Assembly (NCBI RefSeq): GCF_030656255.1
Contig: NZ_JAUSOE010000070.1
Location: 1 to 43,744 of the forward strand
Direction: 5' to 3'
From: Brevundimonas sp.
Lineage (GTDB): Bacteria; Pseudomonadota; Alphaproteobacteria; Caulobacterales; Caulobacteraceae
Length of the DNA stretch: 43,744 nucleotides
Position 1 is the stretch's first letter, and every line of letters starts with the position of its first letter. The notes under the pieces are model-generated. The model saw only the letters and a program-made list of their open reading frames with translations, ran no database searches and had not been told where the DNA came from. A program made the position numbers and the translations under genes. This document shows, one piece after another, positions 1 to 8,707 of the stretch.

Positions 1-1890
1 GTGGGCGGCATCATGCGCGACGTCTTCACCATGGGCGCCCGGCCGGTGGCCCTGCTGAACGCCCTGCGCTTCGGCGATCCCAGCCACGAGAAGACCAAAC
101 GCCTGGTCAAGGGCGTCGTCTCCGGCATCGGCGGCTACGGCAACTGCGTCGGCGTGCCGACCGTGGCGGGCGAAACCAATTTCCACGCCGGCTACAACGG
201 CAACATCCTGGTCAACGCCATGTGCGTCGGCCTGGCCAAGGCCGACAGCATCTTCTATTCGGCCGCGCCCTCGGCCGGCCTGTCGGTGGTCTATTTCGGT
301 TCCAAGACCGGCCGCGACGGCATCCACGGCGCGACCATGTCCTCGGCCGAGTTCGACGACGAGTCGGAATCCAAACGCCCCACCGTCCAGGTCGGCGACC
401 CCTTCGCCGAGAAGCTGCTGATCGAGGCCACCCTCGAACTGATGGCCTCGGGCGCCGTCGCCGCCATCCAGGACATGGGCGCGGCCGGCCTGACCTCCTC
501 GTCGGTCGAGATGGCCGGCAAGGGCGGCGTCGGCCTCGAGCTGAACATGGACGCCGTGCCCCCGCGCGAAGAGGGCATGACCGCCTATGAGATGATGCTG
601 TCGGAAAGCCAGGAGCGGATGCTGGCGGTCCTCAAGCCCGGGCGCGAGGCCGACGGCGAGCGCATCTTCAAGAAATGGGGCCTGGACGCCGCCACCATCG
701 GCGTCACCACCGATACCGGCCGTCTGGTGCTGAAGCATCACGGCGAGACGGTCTGCGACGTGCCCCTGGCGCCCCTATTCGACGACGCCCCCCTGTATGA
801 CCGCCCTTGGGTCCAGCCGGAGCTTCAACCGAAGCTGAACCCCGCCGACGTCCCCGCCCCCGAAAACTGGGCCGATGCGGTGATGAAGGTGATCGCCTGC
901 CCCGACATGGCCTCCAAGCGCTGGATCTGGGAACAGTACGATCGCCACGTCATGGCCGACACGCTTCAGGATTCGGCCACCGGCGCCGACGCCGGCGTGG
1001 TCCGTGTCCACGGCACGGACAAGGGCCTGGCCGTCACCAGCGACTGCACCCCGCGCTATGTCCAGAACGACCCCTATGAGGGCGGCAAACAGGCCGTGGC
1101 CGAGGCCTGGCGCAACCTGACCGCCGTCGGCTCGCGCCCGATCGCCATCACCGACAATCTGAACTTCGGCAACCCGCAGCGCCCCGAGATCATGGGCCAG
1201 ATCGTCCGCGCCATCGACGGCATGGCCGAGGCCTGCCGCGAGCTGGTCTTCCCCGTCGTCTCCGGCAACGTCAGCCTGTACAACGAGACCAACGGCGTCG
1301 CCATTCCGCCCACCCCGACCGTCGGCGCCGTCGGCCTGCTGCCCAACTACGACGTGGTGACCAACTTCTCGACCATGGCCGCGGGCGACACTCTGGTCCT
1401 GATCGGCCAGACCGTCGGCGAACTGGGCGCGTCGATCTATCTGCGCGAGGTCTTGGGCCGTGAGGACGGCGCGCCGCCTCCCGTTGACCTGAAGCTGGAG
1501 AAGAAGACCGGCGACTTCGTGCGCGACCTGATCGAGGCCGGCGATCTGACCGTGGTCCACGACCTGTCCGACGGCGGCCTGATCGGCGCCGCCGCCGACC
1601 TGGCCCTGGCCTCCGACGTCGGCGTGACCCTGGACGCCTCCAGCGCCGCCCACGCCCACATCTTCCTGTTCGGCGAGGACCAGGCCCGTTACCTGGTCGC
1701 CGTCCCCGACGCCGACGCCCTGATCGCCAAGGCCCAGGCCGCCGGCCTGCACGCCTCGGTCGTCGGCCACGCGGGCGGCGACGCCTTCGCCTCCAAGGGC
1801 GACAAGGGCGAACTGTTCAGCATCCCCGTCGCCCACCTGCGCGAATGGCACGAAGGCTGGATGCCGGGCTGGCTCGGCGACGCCGCATGA
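1..1890 (+). CDS. purL: Phosphoribosylformylglycinamidine synthase subunit PurL (5'-truncated by window edge)
   Basis: Converts FGAR to FGAM using glutamine-derived ammonia and ATP in purine biosynthesis, acting with PurS and PurQ in the cytoplasm. The visible 629 residues begin inside the conserved motif [14 protein letters not shown], so the GTG at base 1 is an internal Val codon and roughly the first hundred residues lie outside the window. Family marks include GVPTVAGE near residue 51, the Gly-rich stretch [16 protein letters not shown] near 158, and the duplicated C-terminal half with SGNVSLYNE. No glutaminase domain follows, so this is the small PurL form. The stop overlaps the ATG of the next gene (ATGA). 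Identification is firm. Confidence 0.97.
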   Translation: MGGIMRDVFTMGARPVALLNALRFGDPSHEKTKRLVKGVVSGIGGYGNCVGVPTVAGETNFHAGYNGNILVNAMCVGLAKADSIFYSAAPSAGLSVVYFGSKTGRDGIHGATMSSAEFDDESESKRPTVQVGDPFAEKLLIEATLELMASGAVAAIQDMGAAGLTSSSVEMAGKGGVGLELNMDAVPPREEGMTAYEMMLSESQERMLAVLKPGREADGERIFKKWGLDAATIGVTTDTGRLVLKHHGETVCDVPLAPLFDDAPLYDRPWVQPELQPKLNPADVPAPENWADAVMKVIACPDMASKRWIWEQYDRHVMADTLQDSATGADAGVVRVHGTDKGLAVTSDCTPRYVQNDPYEGGKQAVAEAWRNLTAVGSRPIAITDNLNFGNPQRPEIMGQIVRAIDGMAEACRELVFPVVSGNVSLYNETNGVAIPPTPTVGAVGLLPNYDVVTNFSTMAAGDTLVLIGQTVGELGASIYLREVLGREDGAPPPVDLKLEKKTGDFVRDLIEAGDLTVVHDLSDGGLIGAAADLALASDVGVTLDASSAAHAHIFLFGEDQARYLVAVPDADALIAKAQAAGLHASVVGHAGGDAFASKGDKGELFSIPVAHLREWHEGWMPGWLGDAA

Positions 1891-2243
1891 TCCGCGCCGC
1901 CCCGCCTGTCGCGCTGCTCTTCCTGTTGGCGGCCTGCGACGGCGGCGGCGACCCGGTGCAACAGGCGCTGCGTGAAGCGTCGGCCGCCAACCAGGCGGCG
2001 GCGACTCGCACCACTGCCGAGACCCAGGCCCAGGCTCGCACATCGGCTCAGACCGCGGATCAGGCCTATGTCGCCAAGATGATCGCCCATCACGAAGGTG
2101 CCGTCGCCATGGCGAGGATCGCCCTGCGCGACAGCCGCGATCCCGACATCCGCCGCATGGCCCAGACCGTCGTCGACACCCAGACGCGCGAGATCGCCGA
2201 GTTGAAGGCCTGGGTGCCGACCGCCGCTCCGGCGGCGAACTGA
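1887..2243 (+). CDS. DUF305 family lipoprotein
   Basis: Predicted lipoprotein of 118 residues. The ATG at 1887 overlaps the purL stop by four bases and is followed by a hydrophobic signal and lipobox LLAAC (Cys17); an upstream in-frame start at 1845 would put 14 Arg-rich residues before the signal and is less likely. Residues 65-82 carry the DUF305 signature MxxHHxxAxxMA, and a second DUF305-like stretch ([17 protein letters not shown]) follows. DUF305 proteins have a ferritin-like helical fold and some are linked to metal handling; the function here is unknown. Translational coupling to purL suggests only constitutive co-expression. Confidence 0.85.
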   Translation: MIRAAPPVALLFLLAACDGGGDPVQQALREASAANQAAATRTTAETQAQARTSAQTADQAYVAKMIAHHEGAVAMARIALRDSRDPDIRRMAQTVVDTQTREIAELKAWVPTAAPAAN

Positions 2244-2245
2244 GC

Positions 2246-2749
2246 ATGGCCAAAGGATCCTATCTCGGCGGTGGAAAACGGGCGGGTTCCCCCAAGGCCA
2301 AGGCGACGCCGCCCGGACGCTCTCGGGTGCAAAAGCCGGAGCGGCCCGTCGGACGCACGCCGTCCAAGCCTTCACAGATCACCAGGGACGAACTGAAGCA
2401 TTTCGCCTTTCGTGATCGCTCCAAAGAGGCGTTCCTGGATGAACTCGACCCTCTGCTCCGCGCCTGTTTCAAGAGCGGCTTCACCCGGCCCAACGAGGTC
2501 GCCGGCCTGCTGAACAAGGCGGGAAAGACAACCGCATGCGGACAACCGTGGACGCCTCACCTTGTCTGGGGTCTTCAACGCTTTCTGTTCGAGCGGCGCG
2601 AAAAGAAGAGGGCGTCTCAAACGGCTCCAGCGGCGCCGTCGGCCCCTGTTTCAAAGCCCCCGGCCTCAAGCCAACGTGCGAAGGATCTGGCCGCCGAAGA
2701 TATGGCGCGACTGCTCGGCGCCATCGGCAGGACGTCGCCTTCTCGTTGA
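2246..2749 (+). CDS. Small basic protein with recombinase-like helix-turn-helix segment
   Basis: A 167-residue protein starting two bases after the DUF305 stop. Residues 1-45 are a Lys/Arg/Pro/Ser-rich, probably disordered tail. Residues about 80-112 read EVAGLLNKAGKTTACGQPWT followed by a Val/Leu-rich helix, matching the LNxxGxxTxxGxxWT pattern of the 'recombinase' domain that follows the catalytic domain in large serine recombinases. No serine recombinase catalytic domain is present. The C-terminal 45 residues are again low-complexity. Third codon positions look less GC-rich than in the neighbours. Best reading: a small DNA-binding protein of unknown role. Confidence 0.75.
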   Translation: MAKGSYLGGGKRAGSPKAKATPPGRSRVQKPERPVGRTPSKPSQITRDELKHFAFRDRSKEAFLDELDPLLRACFKSGFTRPNEVAGLLNKAGKTTACGQPWTPHLVWGLQRFLFERREKKRASQTAPAAPSAPVSKPPASSQRAKDLAAEDMARLLGAIGRTSPSR

Positions 2750-2850
2750 CGTCGCGCTGATTCACTGTGCTTCATGAACGCATTCGCCAGATCGAGCGTT
2801 TTACGGACGAAGCGCCCGGCTGAGCCGGCGATTTGCACAGGGAGCGTCTT

Positions 2851-4239
2851 ATGGACGCCACGACCGCCGACACCATCTTCCGCCCCGCCATCCCGCCCCG
2901 TCGCACGGGCGGTCCGCTGCCCCTGCTCCCCTTCCTCTGGGTCAGCTGGCGCGATCCGCTGCGCATGTGGTCCGAGCGGCATTTCACCGAGCCGCAACTG
3001 CACGGGAACTCGGCCTTCGGCGAAATCCTGGTGGTCAGCCACCCCGAAGGCGTCCGCCACGTCCTGACGGAAAACGCTGCCAACTATGAGAAGGGCGACC
3101 TGCAACGTCGTGTGCTGGGACCGATGCTGGCCGAGGGCCTGTTGCTGACCGAGGGCGAGGTCTGGCGCCGCGCCCGCCGCATCCTGGCCCCCCTGTTCAC
3201 CCCGGCCAAGATGGCCACCCTGAACGCCCGCATGGCCGAGGTCTGCCAGGCCCGCGTCGCCGCCTGGTCCCTGTCGGCGCGCGGCCGGGTGCTGGATATC
3301 GATTCCGAGATGTCGGGCCTGACCTTCGACATACTGTCCGCCACCATGTTCTCCGACGAGCTGGGCGGCGAGGCGCGTGGGTTCGAGCGCGCCCTGAACC
3401 AGTTCCTGGCTAATGGCGCGCGCATCGATCCGCTGGACGTGCTGGGCGCGCCGGACTGGGCCCCGCGCCTGGGCCGGCTGGCCAGCTTCCGCTCGGCCCG
3501 CTTCTTCGAACAGCGCGTCACCACACTGGTCGAGGCCCGCCGCGCCCGGATTGAGGCCGACGCCGACGCCCCCGACGACCTGCTCAGCGCCCTGCTGCTG
3601 GCCCGCGATGAGAACGGCGGACCCGGCCTGTCTGACGAAGAGGTCGCCGCCAACATCCTGACCTTCATCCTGGCGGGACACGAGACCACGGCCCGCGCCC
3701 TGGGCTGGACCCTGCACCTGCTGTCGCGCCAGCCCGAATACCTGGCCCGGCTCCAGATCGAGGCCGACGCCTTCGACGTCTCCGATCCCAAATGGGCCGA
3801 GAGCCTGCCCTGGACCCGCGCCGTGCTGGACGAGACCATGCGCCTGTTCCCGCCCGCCCCGACCATGGCCCGCAAGGCCCTGGCCGACGACGAGATCGGC
3901 GGCCAGCCGATCAAGGCCGGCGCCACCGTCATCATCTCGCCGTGGATCCTGCAACGCCACAGCCTGCTGTGGGACGACCCCGACGCCTTCAAGCCGGAGC
4001 GTTTCCTGCCGCAGAACCGCAAATCCATCGACCGCTACGCCTACATCCCCTTCAGCGCCGGTCCCCGCGTCTGCATCGGCGCCGCCTTCGCCATCCAGGA
4101 GGCGATGATCGCCCTGGCCTCCATCCTGCGTGTCGCCGAGGTCGAGGCTCTGACCACGGTCGAACCCCGCCCGGTCCACCAGATCACCCTGCGCAGCCGC
4201 GACCCCATGCGCCTGCGACTGCGCGCCCGACGGCGCTGA
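2851..4239 (+). CDS. Cytochrome P450
   Basis: Heme-thiolate monooxygenase of 462 residues. Visible P450 marks are the I-helix oxygen-activation motif AGHETT (residues 275-280), the K-helix ExxR (Glu328-Arg331), and the heme loop FSAGPRVCIG with proximal ligand Cys408. No membrane anchor is seen, fitting a soluble bacterial class I enzyme that would need a ferredoxin and reductase, neither of which is in the window. The ATG at 2851 is preferred over the in-frame TTG at 2833 because AGGGAG lies at a good distance before it. The substrate cannot be read from sequence. Confidence 0.93.
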   Translation: MDATTADTIFRPAIPPRRTGGPLPLLPFLWVSWRDPLRMWSERHFTEPQLHGNSAFGEILVVSHPEGVRHVLTENAANYEKGDLQRRVLGPMLAEGLLLTEGEVWRRARRILAPLFTPAKMATLNARMAEVCQARVAAWSLSARGRVLDIDSEMSGLTFDILSATMFSDELGGEARGFERALNQFLANGARIDPLDVLGAPDWAPRLGRLASFRSARFFEQRVTTLVEARRARIEADADAPDDLLSALLLARDENGGPGLSDEEVAANILTFILAGHETTARALGWTLHLLSRQPEYLARLQIEADAFDVSDPKWAESLPWTRAVLDETMRLFPPAPTMARKALADDEIGGQPIKAGATVIISPWILQRHSLLWDDPDAFKPERFLPQNRKSIDRYAYIPFSAGPRVCIGAAFAIQEAMIALASILRVAEVEALTTVEPRPVHQITLRSRDPMRLRLRARRR

Positions 4240-4292
4240 CGATAACGACGGCCGGGTCGCCCGTTACAAACCCATCGCGGAGGCGACACAAA

Positions 4293-4306
4293 CCGCCTAT
4301 AGGCGG
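4293..4306. promoter_or_regulatory. Perfect 14-bp palindrome upstream of the glycosyltransferase gene
   Basis: CCGCCTATAGGCGG is a perfect inverted repeat in the gap between the P450 and glycosyltransferase genes, 23 bases before the TTG start. A GANTC site (GAATC) follows at 4308-4312. It could be an operator or simply a GC-rich palindrome around a TATA core; no regulator in the window is an obvious partner. Confidence 0.35.
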
Positions 4307-4329
4307 CGAATCTCTCGTCGGATCATCCC

Positions 4330-5406
4330 TTGCGCACCGCCGTCCTCCTGCCCCCCGGCTGTCTCTTTTCCCAAGCCCAGCCCAACTCCATGGAGACGGT
4401 CGTCCGCACCTTGCTGACCTCCGGCACGGAACACGAGACCCGGGTCTTCTGCAGCGAGGGCGCCGACGACCACAATGCGCCGGGCGTCGTCGCCTTGCCA
4501 CGCCAGGGTCGCCAGCAGGCGCTGATCGCCGCCCTCAAAGACTTCCAGCCCGACCTGATCGAACACCACCAGCAGGTCAAACAGGCCCTCGCCGTCTCCT
4601 CGCGTCTCCCCGACGCCGCCCACCTGCTGTACCGGCACAACGCCCTCAAGCCGGCTCGGCATCTGCTGGACCGCTGGCGCTACGGCGCCCGCTACGCCCG
4701 CATGGACGGCTTCGTCTTCGTCAGCGTCGCCGAGCGGGACGCCTTCGCCCGCACCTATCCCCGCCTCGCCGACCTCGCCCACGCCCTGCCCAACGCCATC
4801 GACTCAGCCGCCTGGTTCGCCCCGCCAGAAGATCGTCAGCCGGTCATCGCCTTCGCCGGCCGGGCCATGCCGGAAAAGGGGCTGGACGTCCTGTGCGCCG
4901 CCCTGCCCGCCGTGCTCGACGCCCATCCCGACTGGCGGGCTGTGCTGATGTTGAACGACTGGGATAGGCACGCCGCCTGGGCCGGACCGCATCTCGCCCC
5001 GCTCGAACGTTTCGGCGCGCGTGTCGCCGTCCTGCGCTCCGCCCCCCTGTCGCAGGTGCGCGACCAGATGAAGACCGCCGCCATCGCCCTGACCCCCTCG
5101 GTCTGGGACGAGCCCTTCGGCCTGACGGCGATTGAGGCTCATGCAGCGGGCGCGGCCCTGATCTCGTCAGGTCGGGGCGGCCTGCGCGAGGCCAGCGGCG
5201 ACCACGCCCTCTATGTGGACGACATCACGCCCGAAAGCCTGGCGGCGGCGATGGAGCGGCTGATCAACCGGCCTGAAGAACGCCTGGCCTTGGCCCGCGC
5301 GGGTCAGAGCTATGTGATGGCGACCCATACGCCGCAACAGCGATCCGCTGAGCTGGAACAGATCCGCAAAACCGTCCTCCTGTCGCGCCGCCGCCCCGCC
5401 GCCTGA
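4330..5406 (+). CDS. GT-B family 4 glycosyltransferase
   Basis: A 358-residue glycosyltransferase that probably moves a sugar from a nucleotide donor to a cell-surface acceptor. The C-terminal half has the GT4 donor site: FAGRAMPEKGLD near residue 177 and the ExxxxxxxE motif in DEPFGLTAIE (Glu261, Glu269), followed by AAGAALI. The N-terminus is a Rossmann-like start (TAVLLPPG). The start is a TTG, chosen because translation from it gives the expected first beta strand and no ATG or GTG fits. No other polysaccharide genes are nearby, so the product cannot be assigned. Confidence 0.85.
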   Translation: MRTAVLLPPGCLFSQAQPNSMETVVRTLLTSGTEHETRVFCSEGADDHNAPGVVALPRQGRQQALIAALKDFQPDLIEHHQQVKQALAVSSRLPDAAHLLYRHNALKPARHLLDRWRYGARYARMDGFVFVSVAERDAFARTYPRLADLAHALPNAIDSAAWFAPPEDRQPVIAFAGRAMPEKGLDVLCAALPAVLDAHPDWRAVLMLNDWDRHAAWAGPHLAPLERFGARVAVLRSAPLSQVRDQMKTAAIALTPSVWDEPFGLTAIEAHAAGAALISSGRGGLREASGDHALYVDDITPESLAAAMERLINRPEERLALARAGQSYVMATHTPQQRSAELEQIRKTVLLSRRRPAA

Positions 5407-5497
5407 CGTGCGACACAGCGCCCCGCGCTCTGTGGCCACGGCTGGAAAATCTGTCACATCGCGGCGATAGAGCCGGGCTTCAGTTCGGGGATTTTCG

Positions 5498-7063
5498 ATG
5501 ACCAAACTCGCCCTCTCCCGCCGGTCCATGCTCGCGGCCTTCGGCGGCGGTCTGGCGCTGTCGCCCACCGGCCCCGCCCTGGCCCAGGCCGTCTTCGACA
5601 CCAACCCCTTCCGACTGGGCGTGACGGCGGGCGACCCCCTGCCCGACGGCTTCGTCATCTGGACACGACTGGCCCCGGACCCCGTCGCCTACGGCTCGGG
5701 CATGCCCAGAGCGCCCGTCGCGGTGAAATGGGAAGTCGCCGCCGACCGCGGCTTCAACACCGTCGTCCGGTCCGGCGAGGTGATCGCCCGGCCCGAACTG
5801 GGCCACTCCGTCCACGTCGAGGTCGAGGGGCTGGAGCACGCCCGCCTCTATTTCTACCGTTTCCAGTGCGGGACCGAACGCAGCGGCGTCGGCCGCGCCA
5901 AGACCGCCCCCCTGGCCGGCGCCTCCGTCTCGGCCGTCCGCTTCGGCGTCGCCGGCTGCCAGGACTATGAGCAGGGCTATTACACCGCCCACCGCAAAAT
6001 GGCGGCGGAGGACCTGGATTTCATCTTCTGCTACGGCGACTACATCTACGAAGATCGAGGCGACCCGATTTATCAGTCGGCCGCCGGTCCCCTGGACAAC
6101 ACCCGCGTCCACCTGGGCGGCGAGATCTACAGCCTCGACGACTACCGCCGCCGCTATTCCCAGTACACGATGGACGCCGACCTTCAGACCTCGCGCGCCT
6201 CGGCCGCCTGGTTCTGCACCTTTGACGACCATGAGGTCGACAACAACTGGGTCGGCGACATCGACCAGGACGGCGTCTCGCCCGAAGTTTTCAACCTGCG
6301 CCGCGCCGCCGCCATGCAGGCCTTCTACGAATTCATGCCGATGCGGAAATCGGCCTTCCCGCGCGGCGTCGCCATGCAGGCCTATCGCCGGGCCCAGTAT
6401 GGCGACCTGCTGGACGTCGCCTTCCTCGACACTCGCCAATACCGCACGGACCAGCCCTGCGACGACCGCTACAACGCCACCTGCCCCGGCATAGAGGCGA
6501 CGGCGGCTCAGGTGTTGGGCGACGCCCAGGAGGCCTGGCTGCTGACCAACCTCGACCGCTCGAAAGCCCGGTGGAAGGCCCTGGCCCAGCAGGTCATGAT
6601 GATGGATCTGAACCGCAACACCTCCGGCGGCCAGGGGATCAACACCGACAGCTGGGCCGGCTACCGCGTGCCCCGCAATCGTCTGCTGCGCCACATCCGC
6701 GACCGCCGCATCGACAATGTCGTGGTCCTGACCGGCGACGAGCATCAGAACTACGCAGGCGGCCTGTGGCTGGACGGCAGCCAGCCCGAAGGCGCCCCCA
6801 TCGCCGTCGAATTCGTCGGCACCTCGATCAGTTCGCGCGGCGACGGCTCGGACCGTGGCTCCGACTACGACCGGTTCATGGCGGCCAATCCCCAGCTGAA
6901 GTTCCGCAATTCCCAGCGCGGCTATCTGGTCTGCGAGGCCACGCCCGACCTCTGGACCACCCAGTTCAAGGTGCTCGACAAGGTGTCCGATCGGTCGGGC
7001 GTGCTGACGACCCGTCAGACCTTCGCAATCGAGGCGGGTTCGAACACGCTCACCGCCGCCTGA
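5498..7063 (+). CDS. phoD: PhoD-like alkaline phosphatase/phosphodiesterase, Tat-exported
   Basis: Secreted metallophosphatase of 521 residues. The N-terminus has a twin-arginine signal (SRRSML, Arg8-Arg9) ending near residue 30 at ALAQA, so export is by Tat as for Bacillus PhoD. The PhoD N-terminal beta domain (about 35-140) is followed by the catalytic domain with CYGDYIYED (Asp181), FDDHEVDNNW (residues 242-251) and TGDEHQNY (412-419), which bind iron and calcium in characterised members. It is monocistronic in appearance, and its last 49 bases overlap the convergent BlaI-type gene. The leader has one CTGTCAC half-site but no full Pho box. Confidence 0.93.
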   Translation: MTKLALSRRSMLAAFGGGLALSPTGPALAQAVFDTNPFRLGVTAGDPLPDGFVIWTRLAPDPVAYGSGMPRAPVAVKWEVAADRGFNTVVRSGEVIARPELGHSVHVEVEGLEHARLYFYRFQCGTERSGVGRAKTAPLAGASVSAVRFGVAGCQDYEQGYYTAHRKMAAEDLDFIFCYGDYIYEDRGDPIYQSAAGPLDNTRVHLGGEIYSLDDYRRRYSQYTMDADLQTSRASAAWFCTFDDHEVDNNWVGDIDQDGVSPEVFNLRRAAAMQAFYEFMPMRKSAFPRGVAMQAYRRAQYGDLLDVAFLDTRQYRTDQPCDDRYNATCPGIEATAAQVLGDAQEAWLLTNLDRSKARWKALAQQVMMMDLNRNTSGGQGINTDSWAGYRVPRNRLLRHIRDRRIDNVVVLTGDEHQNYAGGLWLDGSQPEGAPIAVEFVGTSISSRGDGSDRGSDYDRFMAANPQLKFRNSQRGYLVCEATPDLWTTQFKVLDKVSDRSGVLTTRQTFAIEAGSNTLTAA

Positions 7064-7368
7064 TCCTTGAGGTAAAGCACCAGGCGTTCGCGATCACCTT
7101 CGAACAGACGATCGACGATCGCCTGAACCTCATAGTCGAGATAGTCGTCGCGGCTGACCTGGGGAACATACACCAGAACGCCCGACGTCTTGTCGGATCG
7201 AATGATCTCCTTGCGCATCAGCCGGTTCAGCAAGGTCTTGATGGTGGCGTCGCCCCACGACTGCTCCTTTCGGACTTCCTCGAGCAAGGCCTTGGGGGAC
7301 AAGGCTCCCCTCCGCCAAAGCGCGGCCATGACCGCGCTTTCGGCTTCGGTGATCGCAGCGCGCAGCAT
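7015..7368 (-). CDS. BlaI/MecI/CopY family transcriptional repressor
   Basis: A 117-residue winged-helix repressor. Residues 5-70 follow the Penicillinase_R pattern: LTxAExxVMxxLW-like TEAESAVMAALW at the N-terminus, the recognition-helix stretch DATIKTLLNRLMRKEII, then a C-terminal dimerisation region. It is the second gene of a two-gene unit: its ATG overlaps the stop of the upstream membrane-protein gene by one base (TGATG). No BlaR1/MecR1 metalloprotease sensor is adjacent. Its likely target is the inverted repeat pair just upstream of the unit (7836-7873), giving autoregulation. The 3' end runs 49 bases into the convergent phosphatase gene. Confidence 0.9.
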   Translation of the reverse strand: MLRAAITEAESAVMAALWRRGALSPKALLEEVRKEQSWGDATIKTLLNRLMRKEIIRSDKTSGVLVYVPQVSRDDYLDYEVQAIVDRLFEGDRERLVLYLKDQAAVSVFEPASIAKV

Positions 7369-7823
7369 CAGGCGTTCAGAACGGCGCGGTCAATTCGAGC
7401 ATCGACCGCCCAGTTGCACGCCACCGCCACCACGCCGGCGAGAAGTCCGAGCACCAAGACCAGGGTCGCTTCCGCCAGCCCCGGCGCCAGCACTTCTAAC
7501 GGAACCGGGCGCCCCAGGCCGGCTATGCCGAGGAACCCGAACAGGGCATTTAGACCGGCCCCCAAGAGACCCAACAAAGGACCGGCGAAACGTAGGGCGG
7601 CCAAATAGGCTGAGCCGCCGCTGATATTTGGCGACAGCAGTTTGCGCACTGTGACTACGACTGCCGCGACCATCGATGCGCAAAGCATCAGCATCATCAG
7701 CTTGATCGGAACCGCCGCATCGAGAAACACCGTCGCCGCCGTAAAGTCAGAGGCCGCGAAGGCGGGCGAAGACATGCCGATCAGCGGAACGGACGCCGGC
7801 AAAACGAGATAGGCACGTGACAT
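7368..7823 (-). CDS. MotA/TolQ/ExbB-like membrane protein
   Basis: A 151-residue inner-membrane protein. A signal-like N-terminus ending at PAFAAS is followed by three hydrophobic segments (about residues 38-60, 75-100 and 118-140). The pattern GPLLGLLGAGLNALFGF followed by LAPGLAEATLVLVLGLLAGV is recognisably that of ExbB/TolQ/MotA proton-channel subunits, but with several usual residues altered. No ExbD/TolR partner is adjacent. The ATG at 7823 is preferred over the TTG at 7835 because GGAG sits about eight bases before it. Co-transcription with a BlaI-type repressor suggests stress-induced expression; the function is unknown. Confidence 0.75.
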   Translation of the reverse strand: MSRAYLVLPASVPLIGMSSPAFAASDFTAATVFLDAAVPIKLMMLMLCASMVAAVVVTVRKLLSPNISGGSAYLAALRFAGPLLGLLGAGLNALFGFLGIAGLGRPVPLEVLAPGLAEATLVLVLGLLAGVVAVACNWAVDARIDRAVLNA

Positions 7824-7835
7824 GATGCTCTCCAA

Positions 7836-7873
7836 GATTACGTTCGTAATCTCTCGAAACTACACGCGTAATC
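7836..7873 (-). promoter_or_regulatory. Twin operator and promoter of the BlaI/ExbB-like unit
   Basis: The inverted repeat GATTACGTTCGTAATC (7836-7851; 7-bp arms, 2-bp spacer) lies just before the ribosome binding site of the ExbB-like gene. A second copy at 7858-7873 matches it at 11 of 16 positions, including CGTAATC, and starts exactly 22 bp (two helical turns) away. On the minus strand, TTGACG (7884-7879), a 16-bp spacer and TAGTTT (7862-7857) form a plausible promoter in which one operator falls between -35 and -10 and the other covers the start point. Paired dyads of this kind are typical BlaI/MecI targets. Confidence 0.65.
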
Positions 7874-7885
7874 CGCGCCGTCAAG

Positions 7886-8707
7886 CTACAAAGCCGGCAC
7901 CGCCTGGCTCAGCCGTCCGCCGACCCGGATCGGCTCGACCCGCGTCGCCAGCCCCGTCTTGTCGTCGGTCTCCACGAAGACGCCACAGATGGTCGCCGGA
8001 CCCGATGCGGGCATGTAGCGACCGCCCGAAAGCCGGGTGGTGAAGCGGCGCAACGGCTCTTCCTTCTCGTTGCCGATGACGCTGTCATAGTCGCAGCAGC
8101 CGCCGGCGTCGGTCTGATAGGCCGTGCCGCCGGGCAGGATCTGGCAGTCGGCGGTCGGGACGTGCGTATGGGTGCCGACCACCAGCGAGGCGCGGCCATC
8201 GCAGAAATGGCCCATGGCCATCTTCTCGCTGGTCGCCTCGCAGTGCATGTCCACGATCACCGCATCGGCCACGGCCCCCAGGGGCGCAGCCGCCAGCTCG
8301 CGCTCCACCGCCCCGAACGGATCGTCCATCGGGTCCATATGCACCCGGCCCAGCACGTTCATCACCAGGACGGTGCGGCCCGTGTCCGTCTCGAACAGAT
8401 TGGCCCCGGCGCCCGGCGCATCCATCAGGCGCGGATAGTTGGCCGGCCGGATCAGGCGCGGCTCGCGCACGATATAGGTCAGGGCCTCGCGCTGATCCCA
8501 CGAGTGATTACCCAGGGTCAGACAGTCCGCCCCCGCCATGAACAGCTCGCGCGCCGTGTTCTCGGTGATGCCGAAACCGCCTGCGGCGTTCTCCGCATTG
8601 ATCACCACGAAGTCGAGCTTAAGGTCGCGCTTCAGGCCCGGAAGATGGTCGCTGATCCCGTCACGGCCGGACTTGCCGATGACGTCGCCGAAAAATGCCA
8701 GTCTCAT
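7886..8707 (-). CDS. ymdB: YmdB-family (TIGR00282) metallophosphoesterase
   Basis: Cytoplasmic metallophosphoesterase of 273 residues. Metal-ligand motifs are all visible: FFGDVIG (Asp8), INAEN (Glu39, Asn40), LGNHSWD (Asn67, His68), VDMHCEATSEK (His155) and GTHTHVPTAD (His180, His182). Bacillus YmdB is a 2',3'-cyclic nucleotide phosphodiesterase that affects biofilm and sporulation gene expression. The start codon overlaps the vapC stop by four bases (ATGA), so translation is coupled to the toxin-antitoxin unit upstream. In other alphaproteobacteria I recall this gene directly after the formyl-THF cyclo-ligase gene. Confidence 0.93.
   Translation of the reverse strand: MRLAFFGDVIGKSGRDGISDHLPGLKRDLKLDFVVINAENAAGGFGITENTARELFMAGADCLTLGNHSWDQREALTYIVREPRLIRPANYPRLMDAPGAGANLFETDTGRTVLVMNVLGRVHMDPMDDPFGAVERELAAAPLGAVADAVIVDMHCEATSEKMAMGHFCDGRASLVVGTHTHVPTADCQILPGGTAYQTDAGGCCDYDSVIGNEKEEPLRRFTTRLSGGRYMPASGPATICGVFVETDDKTGLATRVEPIRVGGRLSQAVPAL

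Noticed and set aside
1845..1886. Upstream start of the DUF305 gene
   Set aside because: It would add 14 Arg-rich residues before a clean lipoprotein signal and overlap purL by 46 bases; the ATGA overlap at 1887 is a better start.
5435..5462. Possible Pho box before phoD
   Set aside because: Only one CTGTCAC half-site is present; CTGGAAA upstream has the wrong 9-bp spacing instead of 11, so a PhoB site is not supported.
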